Shown piece by piece: positions 6,669-14,905 of a stretch of 15,647 nucleotides of DNA. Below the pieces are notes generated by a model. It was not told the origin of the DNA. It worked only from the letters and a program-made list of their open reading frames with translations, and made no database searches. The position numbers were made by a program, and so were the translations under genes. Origin of the DNA: Arcanobacterium_A sp034173665 (GTDB taxonomy: Bacteria > Actinomycetota > Actinomycetes > Actinomycetales > Actinomycetaceae). Within the stretch, counting starts at the first letter, position 1, and the number at the start of each line of letters is the position of its first letter. Location: contig JAXFDG010000198.1 in NCBI GenBank assembly GCA_034173665.1, positions 1 through 15,647 on the forward strand. Reading direction: 5' to 3'.

Positions 6669-7620
6669 AGGCTGGGTGGAGCATTATATTCATGCAGGCG
6701 AGGCCGTAAACGATGCGGTCCGCCGCGTCCTTGACCATTATTGCGCTCCCTTCGCATCTCCTTCCTACCGCCTGTGTGCCATTGAGACGGTCACTGAGAC
6801 CACCGTGATCATCGGCGTGGACCACTCGCACACAGACATGTGGTCGATGGTGGTGGTATTGCGCGATTTCCTTGCCGCCTTGGGTGAATACGTCATCGGG
6901 ACCCCGTAACTTTCCGAGGTCGCCCCGTTTACGCAGCACACCCAAAGCCTGCGCGAGCGCGAACAGGCGCCGGCGGAGATTCACCGGCGCTGGGCCGAGA
7001 TCATCGACGCAAGCGGCGGGGGCATGCCGCGCCTCCCGCTGTCGCTGGGCGAGCCGGGCCCGCACGTCGAGCGCGTGAAGGTCCGCGATGTTCTAGGCGT
7101 TGACGAGGCCGCCGCCTTTTCCGCGCAGGCCCGCGCCGATGGGGTGTCCTCGTTGTCGACGGTGGTGGCGGCGATGACGAAGGTCACCCGCCAACAGGCC
7201 AACGCCCCGCTGCGCGCAGTCTTTCCCGTGCATAGCCGCTAAGACCACCAGTGGCACAACTCGGTGGGGTGGTTTATCACCAACTCCGTTCTCGAATCGG
7301 CAGATCCCCGCCCCGCCGCCTGCGCCGACTCCGTCAAGGAGGCGGTGCGCTTGGGTTCTTGGCCGCTGGAGGACATCATGAAGCCCTGGGGTGACATGCC
7401 AGAAACTCCCGGCATGTTCGCGATTTCCTGGCTCGATCTGCGCCGGCTTCCCGTGCGAGTGGACTCTGTGGGCCTGAAGGCGCAGTATGTGGGCCCAAGC
7501 ATCCACCCGGATGGGGTGATGGTGTGGTTTATTTTGGACGAGACGGGTTTGCATCTGCGCTGCCGCTACCCGGATACCCCGCAGGCCGGCGCAATGTCGG
7601 CGGGTGGCTCGATGAGGTGG
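6661..7620 (+). pseudogene. Decayed PapA-like condensation-domain acyltransferase, cut by IS110
   Basis: One frame from 6661 reads as the later two thirds of a condensation-domain acyltransferase of the kind corynebacteria and mycobacteria use for mycolate-type lipids. It has GGWVEHYIHAGEAVNDAV, the HxxxD active-site motif in DHSHTDMWS (about 6820-6845), PVHSR and DHQWHNSVGWFITNS, and a C-terminal LHLRCRYPDTPQAG. It is broken by TAA at 6907-6909 and TAA at 7240-7242, both inside well-conserved stretches. Near 7595-7605 the match moves to another frame, where GWLDEVVSDIRQRARESVG continues the domain. The 5' third is absent because the IS right end abuts codon 6661. It is high in G+C, unlike host genes. 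Three separate short genes would be a misreading: the pieces are collinear and share one frame. Confidence 0.8.
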
Positions 7621-7661
7621 TAAGCGATATCCGGCAGCGGGCCCGCGAATCCGTCGGTGGT

Positions 7662-8144
7662 CTGCTCACCGTCGATGACAGGCAGTTTCGGGTACAGCGC
7701 GCGGTGCGCGGCGACGTCGCCGATATCGTCAATATGCTTTCCGACGACGAACATGGCGCACGCTTGGAAAGCGACGCTGTGCAAAAGGGCGAGCACCCGG
7801 CCTACGACGATGCCTTCACGATTCTTGCCAGGGACCCCAACCAGTTCCTGGCGGTGATCAAAGACGACGCCGGGGCCACGGTGGGCACCATGCAGCTGTC
7901 CATCCTGCCCGAGCTTTCCCGCGGCGGCGCCACCCGCCTGCAGCTTCAGGCGGTTCGGGTGGCCGCCCAGGTACGCGGGATCGGGCTTACCTCCGCGATG
8001 ATCGAATGGGCCCACGAATACGGGCGCGCCCGTGGTGCGAAGATGGCACAGGTCAGCGTGGATGAGACCCATGAGCGCGCGCTCGACTTCTACAAGCGGC
8101 TGGGATATCACCCTAGCCACGTGGGATTCAAGCGCGCGCTATAG
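7662..8144 (+). CDS. GNAT-family N-acetyltransferase (start uncertain)
   Basis: About 160 residues with GNAT features: first strand FRVQRAVRGDVADIVNML, then FLAVIKDDAGATVGTMQLSILP, the acetyl-CoA binding segment RLQLQAVRVAAQVRGIGLTSAMIEWAHEYGRARG, and the terminal AQVSVDETHERALDFYKRLGYHPSHVGF. The acceptor is unknown. The first strand needs a start before about 7689, but only a CTG (7662) is available; GTG 7704 and ATG 7734 would remove the strand. The frame is open upstream into the C-terminus of the broken acyltransferase, so the two may once have been one protein or the start may be mutated. It is convergent with the yhgE pair; the 61-bp gap contains the palindrome GCCGCCGGCGGC (8151-8162). 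Confidence 0.75.
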   Translation: MLTVDDRQFRVQRAVRGDVADIVNMLSDDEHGARLESDAVQKGEHPAYDDAFTILARDPNQFLAVIKDDAGATVGTMQLSILPELSRGGATRLQLQAVRVAAQVRGIGLTSAMIEWAHEYGRARGAKMAQVSVDETHERALDFYKRLGYHPSHVGFKRAL

Positions 8145-8205
8145 GCCCCGGCCGCCGGCGGCGTCGGCAAGCAAGGGCGCGTGTGACGTTAACCCGCAGC
8201 GATTG

Positions 8206-10530
8206 CTACATCACCTTCGTGGACTCCAGATCCTCAGTCATGCTGTGAATACGGGCGGCGATCGCATGACGCAGCACCAGACCCACCAGCAGGGTGGGCA
8301 GCAGGAACAACAAGAGCATGCCCATGTTGGTGAGGTAGTCCCACTCGTAGATACCGGCGATGGCAGCACGCATCATGTTGATGGAATACGTTGCAGGCAG
8401 CCACGGGCTGATGTTTTGGAACCAGTGCGGAAGCACTTCCAGCGGATATGCGCCGCCAGCCGCGGATATCTGGAGCACCAGGAAGACCACCGCGACGGCC
8501 TTGCCGGCGTTGGAGAGCGAGAGCACCAGCGTGTAGATGATCAGCATGAATACAGAGGAGGTAATCCACCCGCTGATCATGAGCAGCCACGGATGCGCCG
8601 GCTGAATCTCAACGAAGACGATGAGGCCCAGCATCAAAAGCGTGGACTGTGCCATGCCGACGACCCAGAAAAGGAAGAAGCGACCGAAATACTCCTGTAT
8701 GCCGGTAAAACCATCCCTGGCTTTGGTCTTTTCCATCACCCCTGCTTCATCCGCAGCGTCTTCGCCAGTCACGCCGGCACCCTGAGCGACGTTGTCGTCT
8801 CCGTCTGTGCCGTCTGTGACACCTGTGCCGTCGCTATCGTCTTCCGCTGGGGCCGGCGGATTCGAGGCAAGATAGCGCAGGTACACGTTGCGCGAGACCA
8901 CCGTGTGCAGGAAGGCAGAGCTAAACAGCGCGCCGACCCACAAGGCGATGGCGCTATACAGCGGCGTCATACCCACGCCGAAGCTGGCAACGGGGAAGAT
9001 CTCGTTGCGCTCCACGTTGATGGGGGAGGCGATGAGCTTCGCCAGCCCCTCGGGATCGGTGCCGATGACGGCCGCGATGCGCTTGAGATCTCCGGACTCG
9101 CGGGCATCCGCCATCTCCTTGACGGCATCATCCAAGCGCTGCGCCCCGTTGGACATGTTGTCCGCGGAGATACCCAAGCTGGTCTGCGCATCCGTAAGCG
9201 TCTGCAGCAGCCCCTGGTCGGTGTCTGCGAAGCTGGCACGGATGTTATCCAGGTAGGAGCCGACCACCGCTAGGTTGTCCCTGGCATCGGCCATGTTGCT
9301 GCGCAGCTGCTCAAGCTGGGGCTGCAAGTTGGTGCGGTAGTTATCCCTGGCGTTTGCAATCGCTGTGGTCGCTTCATCGATCGCCTGCCGGGCCTGATCG
9401 CGGGCCTGCTGGTTGGTGGTCTGGTCCGAGCGCAGGTCGGAAGCCAGCGTGTGCAGCCGCTGCGCGAGGGAATCCTGGCGCGCGATGGCCGCGTCGAGAT
9501 CCGCGAGCAAACCCACCGCCGCAGGGGTGCCCCGCAGCTGGGACGGGATCGCATTGTTGAGCGAATCGCGAGTCTGACGGAAGGCGGCAACCTGGTTATC
9601 AATGCCGGCGGCTGCGGAATCAATCGCATCCGCCTGGGAGTTCGCCCCCGTGGATGCCGAGTTGAGCACGGAGTCCAAACGGCTTTGTACTGCGCTGACG
9701 CTGTCCGCGGTGCGGTCGAGAGAATCTCCGAGCGCGCTGGTTGCGTCATCGAGGCCGGAATCCGAGCCATCGGATGACCCCGTCAATTCACTATCGGTGT
9801 TGAGCGAATCATCCAGGGAAACGGTCAGGTTCTGGGCGCTTTCCACCAGCGGAACCGAAGCGCTGACCAGCGATTGGAAAGAACTCACCGTATGGGAAGC
9901 GGACGTCAGCTGCGTTGATAATGATTCCAGCCGGACTTCCAAACGATCCAAGGTGGCTGCGGTTTCTTCGTCGTCGAGGAAGGAGGAGACGTCCAGCGCC
10001 AGCCCCATCGCCACCTCGCTGAGTACCTGGGTGAATTCGGCGTTGATCTGCGAGGTCACGCCCTGGGCACCCTGGTTGGAGATATTGGACGATAGCGCGT
10101 TCTTCTTCTCGTTGGTATACAGCGTGATGTCCGCAGGCGCCGCGCCACCAGCGTAGAAGGTAAACATCGAGGTGCTGAAGTTCTCCGGAAGCACGATGGC
10201 GGCGTAGTAGTCGCCCGAGCGCGTTCCCTCGAGCGCGGTGTCCTCGTCGGTGATGATCCAATCCAGGCTCTTGTTTCCGCGAAGCTGCGAGAGAACCTGG
10301 TCGCCGACGTTGACCTTGAGGTTGAGCACGTCGGTTTGGTACCCCTCGTCGGTGTTGGCCACCGCTATCTTGAGTCGATCGGAGTTGCCGAAGGGATCCC
10401 AACCAGCCAGCACGTTAAACCACGTAAACAGCAGCGGGAGGGCAACGAGCACGCTCATAAAGATCCCCATCATGACGTTGCCGCGGATTTGGCGGGCATC
10501 ATCACGGATGATAAATCGGGTCGCGTTCAT
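8206..10530 (-). CDS. YhgE/Pip-family membrane protein (second gene of the pair)
   Basis: The 774-residue protein has the YhgE/Pip plan. There is one N-terminal membrane helix (about 20-42), an extracytoplasmic domain with YYAAIVLPENFS and LYTNEKKNALSS, a long helical coiled-coil region (about 195-480), and five C-terminal helices (about 522-545, 617-641, 648-672, 677-697, 735-756). The segment GGAYPLEVLPHWFQNISPWLPATYSINMMR is the family hallmark. Relatives include Bacillus YhgE, lactococcal phage infection protein Pip and the type VII secretion protein EsaA; a biochemical role for corynebacterial members is not established. An unusual Asp/Gly/Thr-rich loop lies at 558-597. It starts at ATG 10530, overlapping the previous gene's stop as TAATG, with AAGGAGG (10543-10537) 6 nt upstream, so it is translationally coupled. 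It is intact, G+C-rich and of corynebacterial type. Confidence 0.9.
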   Translation of the reverse strand: MNATRFIIRDDARQIRGNVMMGIFMSVLVALPLLFTWFNVLAGWDPFGNSDRLKIAVANTDEGYQTDVLNLKVNVGDQVLSQLRGNKSLDWIITDEDTALEGTRSGDYYAAIVLPENFSTSMFTFYAGGAAPADITLYTNEKKNALSSNISNQGAQGVTSQINAEFTQVLSEVAMGLALDVSSFLDDEETAATLDRLEVRLESLSTQLTSASHTVSSFQSLVSASVPLVESAQNLTVSLDDSLNTDSELTGSSDGSDSGLDDATSALGDSLDRTADSVSAVQSRLDSVLNSASTGANSQADAIDSAAAGIDNQVAAFRQTRDSLNNAIPSQLRGTPAAVGLLADLDAAIARQDSLAQRLHTLASDLRSDQTTNQQARDQARQAIDEATTAIANARDNYRTNLQPQLEQLRSNMADARDNLAVVGSYLDNIRASFADTDQGLLQTLTDAQTSLGISADNMSNGAQRLDDAVKEMADARESGDLKRIAAVIGTDPEGLAKLIASPINVERNEIFPVASFGVGMTPLYSAIALWVGALFSSAFLHTVVSRNVYLRYLASNPPAPAEDDSDGTGVTDGTDGDDNVAQGAGVTGEDAADEAGVMEKTKARDGFTGIQEYFGRFFLFWVVGMAQSTLLMLGLIVFVEIQPAHPWLLMISGWITSSVFMLIIYTLVLSLSNAGKAVAVVFLVLQISAAGGAYPLEVLPHWFQNISPWLPATYSINMMRAAIAGIYEWDYLTNMGMLLLFLLPTLLVGLVLRHAIAARIHSMTEDLESTKVM

Positions 10531-13187
10531 TATTTTCCTCCTTCCTGTGCCGGGAATTCAGTGGTCTCGGTCTTATCGTTCGTATCGGTAGCTTCAGTGG
10601 CACCGGTTGCGAGCACCTTCTCGGCCGGCTGCGCCTCCGGGTCCAGCTCGTCGGTGGTTGCACTATGGATGGCGCGGTGTTGCCTGAGCGCTGCGACGAG
10701 ATTATCCTCGCTTAGTGCCTCGAGCTCACTTGCATGCCGCAGGGACCGCTTCAAGCTTTCCGTGGTCACCAGCGCGCCGACGATGATCAGGCCCCACAGG
10801 GTGGCCACCGCCAAAAGACCCGGCTTGCTAATCGACGTCGCCCGCGACAAAATCCCCAGCACGAACAGCCCGGCTAGGCCGATTATGGTCAGCACGCGCA
10901 CCAGCATCGGATAAGACGCATCGAACTTCTCGCGCCTGCGGGTCAGTTCGCGGGAGAATTCGCCTCGGTTAGACAGAAGCGCAATGATGTGACTGAGCCT
11001 ATAGCCGGAGCCGAGGATCTCCACGTTTTCATTGATGACCAGTTCGGTGCGCGCGAGCTCGTCGTTGAATAGGCGCGTGAAATAGCCCAATTGTCGGCGC
11101 AGGATGAGGCCGACGATCAGTGCGATGAGCCCCATCGCGCACACGATCGCCATGTAGTGCAGATATTGGTTGCCATAGAAGCCACCCACGGTCTCTCGCA
11201 TGGCCTTGATGCTGTAGGAGAACGGCAAGACCGGGTAAATGGCACGGAAGAATCCCGGCATCAACTCAATCGGGTAGAGCCCGGATGCGCCGGGAATCTG
11301 CAGCACCACCAACACCACAGCTATGGCCCGGCCTACGTGGCCGAAAGCTGCCGCGAGTGCATAGATAATGGCGAAATAGCTAAGGCCAATCACGACTGCC
11401 GTTGCAACGAAGGCGAAGGCGTTGACGGTCTGCACGCCGATGAGCAAGGTACCTACGCTGACGATGATTGCCTGCGCGATCGCGAGGACGCTGAGCAGCA
11501 GGAAGCGGCCGAAGTAGGCGTGCCGCAGGGCCAACGCGCGGAAGCCTTCCTTGTCCACCTCCACGCGGAAGATGATGATCAGGATGAAGGTGCCGATCCA
11601 CAGCGAGAGGTTGATGAACATCGGCGACATCGCAGAACCATAGGAAGCAACCGGGAACAGCGCTTGCTTTTCAAATTCCACTGGTGAAGCCAGGTAGGTT
11701 CCGATGTTGTCGGCATCGAGTCCGGTGACGGTCTGCAGCGTACCCGACTGCAGCGCGGCCGCAAGCGCTGCGACATCGGCCTCGGAATTGCGGGCGAAGT
11801 CCTGGAGATCGGCCAGGTTGCCGTCGCTTGCCACCAGGATGTCCTGCGTGGACTGCAGCTGGTCTTCCAAGCCATCGACCAAGGTGGTGATCTGCCCCAA
11901 GGAGCTTTGCGCCTGCGCTGCCTGACCGGCCAGCAGGCCGGCGCGCGCGGACAGGGCGGTCACCCGTGTAGTCAGCGAATTGACCGCCTCATTGGAAGTC
12001 GATCGCAGCGCACCGCTGCTGTCTTGGGCCCCGTCGATCAATGTCGCGAAGTCGTTGCCGAGGGCGTCTAATTGCCGAGAGGTCTCAGTGGCCGTGGAGG
12101 CTACCTGATTGAGCTGATCCACCACCGCCTGGGCTTGATCGAGCTGGGTGTGAACCCCCGCGAGGGCATCGCCGGCCAAAGGCTGCGAAACAGCACCCAA
12201 CGCCGCCTCGGCGGCGGTCAGAGAATTCTCGGCGGCGGTAATGCCCTGGCTGAACCTGTCCGTACCGCCTTGGATTTGCGTGCCCACCTCGCCCAGCATC
12301 GCCGAGGTGGAGGTGAGCGCACTTCGGGCATTGGCGGTGGACATGCCCAGTGCTTCTTGTGCCTTCGCGCTGGCATCACCGGTGGACTGTGCAAAAACCT
12401 GCGCGTCGGTGATGACGGTATCCAAGATGGTCTGAATGTTGGTCAAGGAGGCGGCGACATCTCCCAGCGCCGGGTCGGCCGCCGCCAGCATGCCCTTGAC
12501 GTCGCTTGCGGTCTGGCCGGAGTAGGCGAGTTGTTTGGCGATATCTTGCACGTTGTCCCGTGTGGTGCCAAGCTGGGCTTCCAAGTCTTGCAATGTCTGG
12601 GTCGTTGTCGATTGCGTGTCTTGGATGCTCGAAGAAAAGTCAACGCCACGATCCCGCAGGGTCTCCGACACCGCCTTGCCGAGCTGCTCGCGGAAGGCGG
12701 AGGTGATCTTAATGTCAAGGGAGTTGGATCCCGCGTCGGTAATCTTCGGCGCGATGGCACCCTTTTTCTCATTGACGGAGTATTCGATGGTCGGCTGGGC
12801 GCGGCTGCCACTGAAGATGTCCACGAGCTGCTGGCTGAACTCTTCGGGGATGACAAAGGAGGCGTACACCTCGCCCCGATGGATCTTTTCATCAGCCTCG
12901 TCGGCTGAGAGGAATTCCCACCCTAGCTGGTCATTCTGCCGCAATTGATCAACTATTTGGTCCCCTACCTTAATCTCACCGGTGAGATCGGAGGTGGCCC
13001 CCTTATCTTCGTTGACCACCGCGATCGGAATCGCTTCGGTGTTGTTGTAGGGATCCCAAAACGCAGCGATATTCAGCCATGCGTATAACGCAGGGGTGAT
13101 GAGGATGCCAATGACAATGATGAATGCCTTAGGCACCGCCAAAATACGTTTAACATCACGGACAAAGACGCGCCAGCTAGTTTTCAC
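10530..13187 (-). CDS. YhgE/Pip-family membrane protein (first gene of the pair)
   Basis: The 885-residue protein has an N-terminal helix (about 20-42) followed by AAFWDPYNNTEAIPIAVVNEDKG, typical of the family. The extracytoplasmic part contains FVIPEEFSQQL and EYSVNEKKGAIAPKI, and a Gln/Ala/Ser-rich coiled coil runs from about 195 to 480. C-terminal helices are at about 520-541, 561-585, 590-614, 618-640 and 678-697. The hallmark is SGLYPIELMPGFFRAIYPVLPFSYSIKAMRE. Two further helices (764-781, 790-808) and a hydrophilic tail rich in Thr/Glu are extra to the partner. The start is GTG at 13187. A GGAGG lies directly against it, closer than ideal, but a TAG four codons upstream prevents a longer start. 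The two proteins probably act together at the membrane; the partner role is an inference from gene coupling. Confidence 0.9.
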   Translation of the reverse strand: MKTSWRVFVRDVKRILAVPKAFIIVIGILITPALYAWLNIAAFWDPYNNTEAIPIAVVNEDKGATSDLTGEIKVGDQIVDQLRQNDQLGWEFLSADEADEKIHRGEVYASFVIPEEFSQQLVDIFSGSRAQPTIEYSVNEKKGAIAPKITDAGSNSLDIKITSAFREQLGKAVSETLRDRGVDFSSSIQDTQSTTTQTLQDLEAQLGTTRDNVQDIAKQLAYSGQTASDVKGMLAAADPALGDVAASLTNIQTILDTVITDAQVFAQSTGDASAKAQEALGMSTANARSALTSTSAMLGEVGTQIQGGTDRFSQGITAAENSLTAAEAALGAVSQPLAGDALAGVHTQLDQAQAVVDQLNQVASTATETSRQLDALGNDFATLIDGAQDSSGALRSTSNEAVNSLTTRVTALSARAGLLAGQAAQAQSSLGQITTLVDGLEDQLQSTQDILVASDGNLADLQDFARNSEADVAALAAALQSGTLQTVTGLDADNIGTYLASPVEFEKQALFPVASYGSAMSPMFINLSLWIGTFILIIIFRVEVDKEGFRALALRHAYFGRFLLLSVLAIAQAIIVSVGTLLIGVQTVNAFAFVATAVVIGLSYFAIIYALAAAFGHVGRAIAVVLVVLQIPGASGLYPIELMPGFFRAIYPVLPFSYSIKAMRETVGGFYGNQYLHYMAIVCAMGLIALIVGLILRRQLGYFTRLFNDELARTELVINENVEILGSGYRLSHIIALLSNRGEFSRELTRRREKFDASYPMLVRVLTIIGLAGLFVLGILSRATSISKPGLLAVATLWGLIIVGALVTTESLKRSLRHASELEALSEDNLVAALRQHRAIHSATTDELDPEAQPAEKVLATGATEATDTNDKTETTEFPAQEGGK

Positions 13188-13518
13188 CCTCCGATTCTAA
13201 CCTCGCCTTAACACAAAGGCCAACAAGATAACTACAGGTAGAGGTCTTGAAAGCCGTTGCTTAACCTTGTTAATTTGCCTAACAAAAAAATGGGTTTCCC
13301 CTAGGCATGAAGAGTTTTACCTGCCTTATCTGTGGTTTTGTCCACAATTCGTCACCGCTCGGTGGAGGGGACGCTGCAGCCAAAGAGCCAGAAACTTTCA
13401 CATTATGGACTTGATGTGCAAGTTTGAGAATCCCTCCACGCGCGACAGAATAAGTACCTTGCCCCACCGCACCCCTGGCGGGGGCTGGACCCGCCCGTTC
13501 TCTCCCCAACTGCTGGCC
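13188..13518. other. 331-bp intergenic region of the foreign block
   Basis: I see no gene here. For the minus-strand yhgE pair a possible promoter reads TTTCAA, 16 nt, TATCTT about 35 nt before the GTG start; this is weak. Small inverted repeats are present at 13331-13346 (TGTGG with CCACA) and 13477-13495 (GGCGGG with CCCGCC, about 25 nt after the third yhgE stop, no T-run). The C at 13489 and beyond is G+C-rich while 13200-13330 is A+T-richer, as expected for a promoter region. A partial resemblance to half a DtxR box (TTAGGC) was not strong enough to call. Confidence 0.5.
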
Positions 13519-14797
13519 CTACACGGACACCACCGGGTGCAGGTCCTTGAATTTCATCTGGCGTTCACGGCGCCCCGCCAAGGTGGAAATGCTCAGGCAC
13601 AGCACGGTGATTCCCACAAGGATCAAGATGGCCTGCTGGCCGCGCGGATCAAGCACGGTATCCGTGTTGTAGAGCACCTGGCGCAACAGGTTCACTGTGT
13701 AGGTCATGGGGTCGTAGGTGTGGAACCAGCGCAGCGGCGCGGGCTGCGTCTCCGGTGGGTAGAGACCGCCAGAGGAAACAATTTGCAAAGACATAAACGC
13801 GATACACAGCACCCTGCCCACGGTGGTACCAAATACTGAATTGAACATCTGGGTGATGCTCGTGAAGGTAATGGAGGCCAGACACATCGCGAGCCACGCT
13901 CCCACCTCGTTGTACGCCTCCAAACCAATACCGAAGCGCTGCACCAGCACCATCACGGTTGCTTGTGCGATGCCAATGAGTGCCGCGGGCAAGTACGACG
14001 CAACCACGGCCCGAAATGGCGAGGCTCCAGCATCAATTACGCGCTGCTGCAAAGGACGCAGCACCATGAACGTCACCGTGGCACCCATGAACAGGCCCAG
14101 TGAGATGAACATTGGCGAAAGGCCAAAGCCAAACAGGGGCATCGTGTCTTTGGCGTAGTTCAAGGACACGGGAGCAGCCATGTTTCTGGCGGCTTCATCC
14201 AGTGTGTTTTCGGGAAAGTTGGGCACCTGGTCTGCGGCTTTGGTTGAGCTTGAGCGCGAGCTCCCCCGAGCCTTCGTCGAGATGCACCAAACCGGAGCTG
14301 AGTTGCGCCGCGCCGACCGTGAGCTGCTGGGAACCTGCTGAGAGCTGGCTTGTGGCGTCGGCGAGTTGCCTAGTGCCTACCACGAGCGCGCCAGAGCCGT
14401 CGGAAAGCTGCTGAAGGCCTGCGGAAAGCTGTGCGGCGCCGTCGGTGGCCTGCTGCATGCCGTCACGGTAGTCCGAGATGGGGTTGCTCAATTGGTAGGC
14501 CAATTGGCCGGTGCCGTCGCTGAGTTTGCCCAGTTGGGTCATGAGTTCGCTGCCCTGCCCCAGGCCCTGGGTGTGGATTTGGTTGACCAGTTGGTCGGCC
14601 ATGTTGGCCAACTCAATGGCTACGGGGATGCCGGTGGAGCGCAGTTGCGCGGTGAGGTTGATCAGCGGCACGGTGAGCTGCTCTTGTGCCAGCGAGGCAC
14701 GGTTTGCCATACCGACGAGCTGATCCACACCCTGGGAAATCTGGCCCGCGCCTTCACCGAGTTGCTGCGTTGCCGCGTTGAGTTGCTGCAGCCCCCC
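13519..14797 (-). pseudogene. Third YhgE/Pip-family gene, 5'-truncated and frameshifted
   Basis: Two minus-strand frames together give the later part of a YhgE/Pip protein. The upstream piece (about 14797-14230) is coiled coil with repeated QL..G units, such as QLSDGSGAL, QLADATSQLSAGSQQL and QLSSGLVHLDEGSGELALKLNQ. The downstream piece (14226-13519) continues AADQVPNFPENTLDEAARNMAAPVSL. It has about five membrane helices and the hallmark SSGGLYPPETQPAPLRWFHTYDPMTYTVNLLRQ, ending in TAG. The frames join by removing one A near 14240 (CAAAGCC), so a single-base insertion explains the break. The N-terminal helix and first domain are absent: the frame runs into the C-tract at 14792-14798, where corynebacterial sequence stops. 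It has a different gene organisation from the intact pair and its own stop, so it is a separate paralog. Confidence 0.82.
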
Positions 14798-14813
14798 CTT
14801 AAGGTAAGGGGGC
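14792..14813. repeat. Palindrome and C-tract at the foreign/host junction
   Basis: Seven C residues (14792-14798) begin an 8-bp perfect inverted repeat, CCCCCTTA (14794-14801) with TAAGGGGG (14805-14812), loop AGG. Yhge-like coding stops here and low-G+C host sequence follows. No T-run is present on either side, so this is not a clear terminator. Confidence 0.7.
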
Positions 14814-14830
14814 CAAGAAAATTATTTTAA

Positions 14831-14905
14831 GAGTTCGTCAATTTCAAGATATTAGGAGTTTACCTGTATCAAGAATTTGGGAGTTCCCCCGTCTCAAGAA
14901 ACTCA
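14831..14905. repeat. Three degenerate 25-nt tandem repeats at the ligA 3' end
   Basis: Units begin at 14831, 14856 and 14881, exactly 25 nt apart. All three share GAGTT at positions 1-5, C at 9, T at 12 and TCAAGA at 14-19. The third unit is inside ligA coding sequence, the second holds the stop codon, and the first is beyond it. Confidence 0.65.

Noticed and set aside
6676..7623. Three short separate genes right of the IS
   Set aside because: They share one frame, are collinear with a single condensation-domain protein and are separated only by TAA codons, so they are one pseudogene.
8032..12908. Long plus-strand open frames opposite the yhgE pair (for example 8032-9273 and 12072-12908)
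   Set aside because: They are shadows of G+C-rich minus-strand coding sequence. Their composition is rich in His/Arg/Gln and they show no domain I recognise.
13258..13290. DtxR operator upstream of the yhgE pair
   Set aside because: Only one half-site (TTAGGC) resembles the consensus; the other half does not.
5090..14813. Composite transposon with an IS at both ends
   Set aside because: No second recombinase or IS end motif (ATAGGGACAC) is seen near 14790; only a C-tract and palindrome are present.
5071..14813. Pure assembly chimera
   Set aside because: Not excluded, but both sides return to genes (ligA and gatCAB) that are neighbours on one strand in related bacteria. A random join would be unlikely to do this twice.
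14831..14905. CRISPR array
   Set aside because: There are three adjoining degenerate units with no spacers between them and no cas genes nearby.
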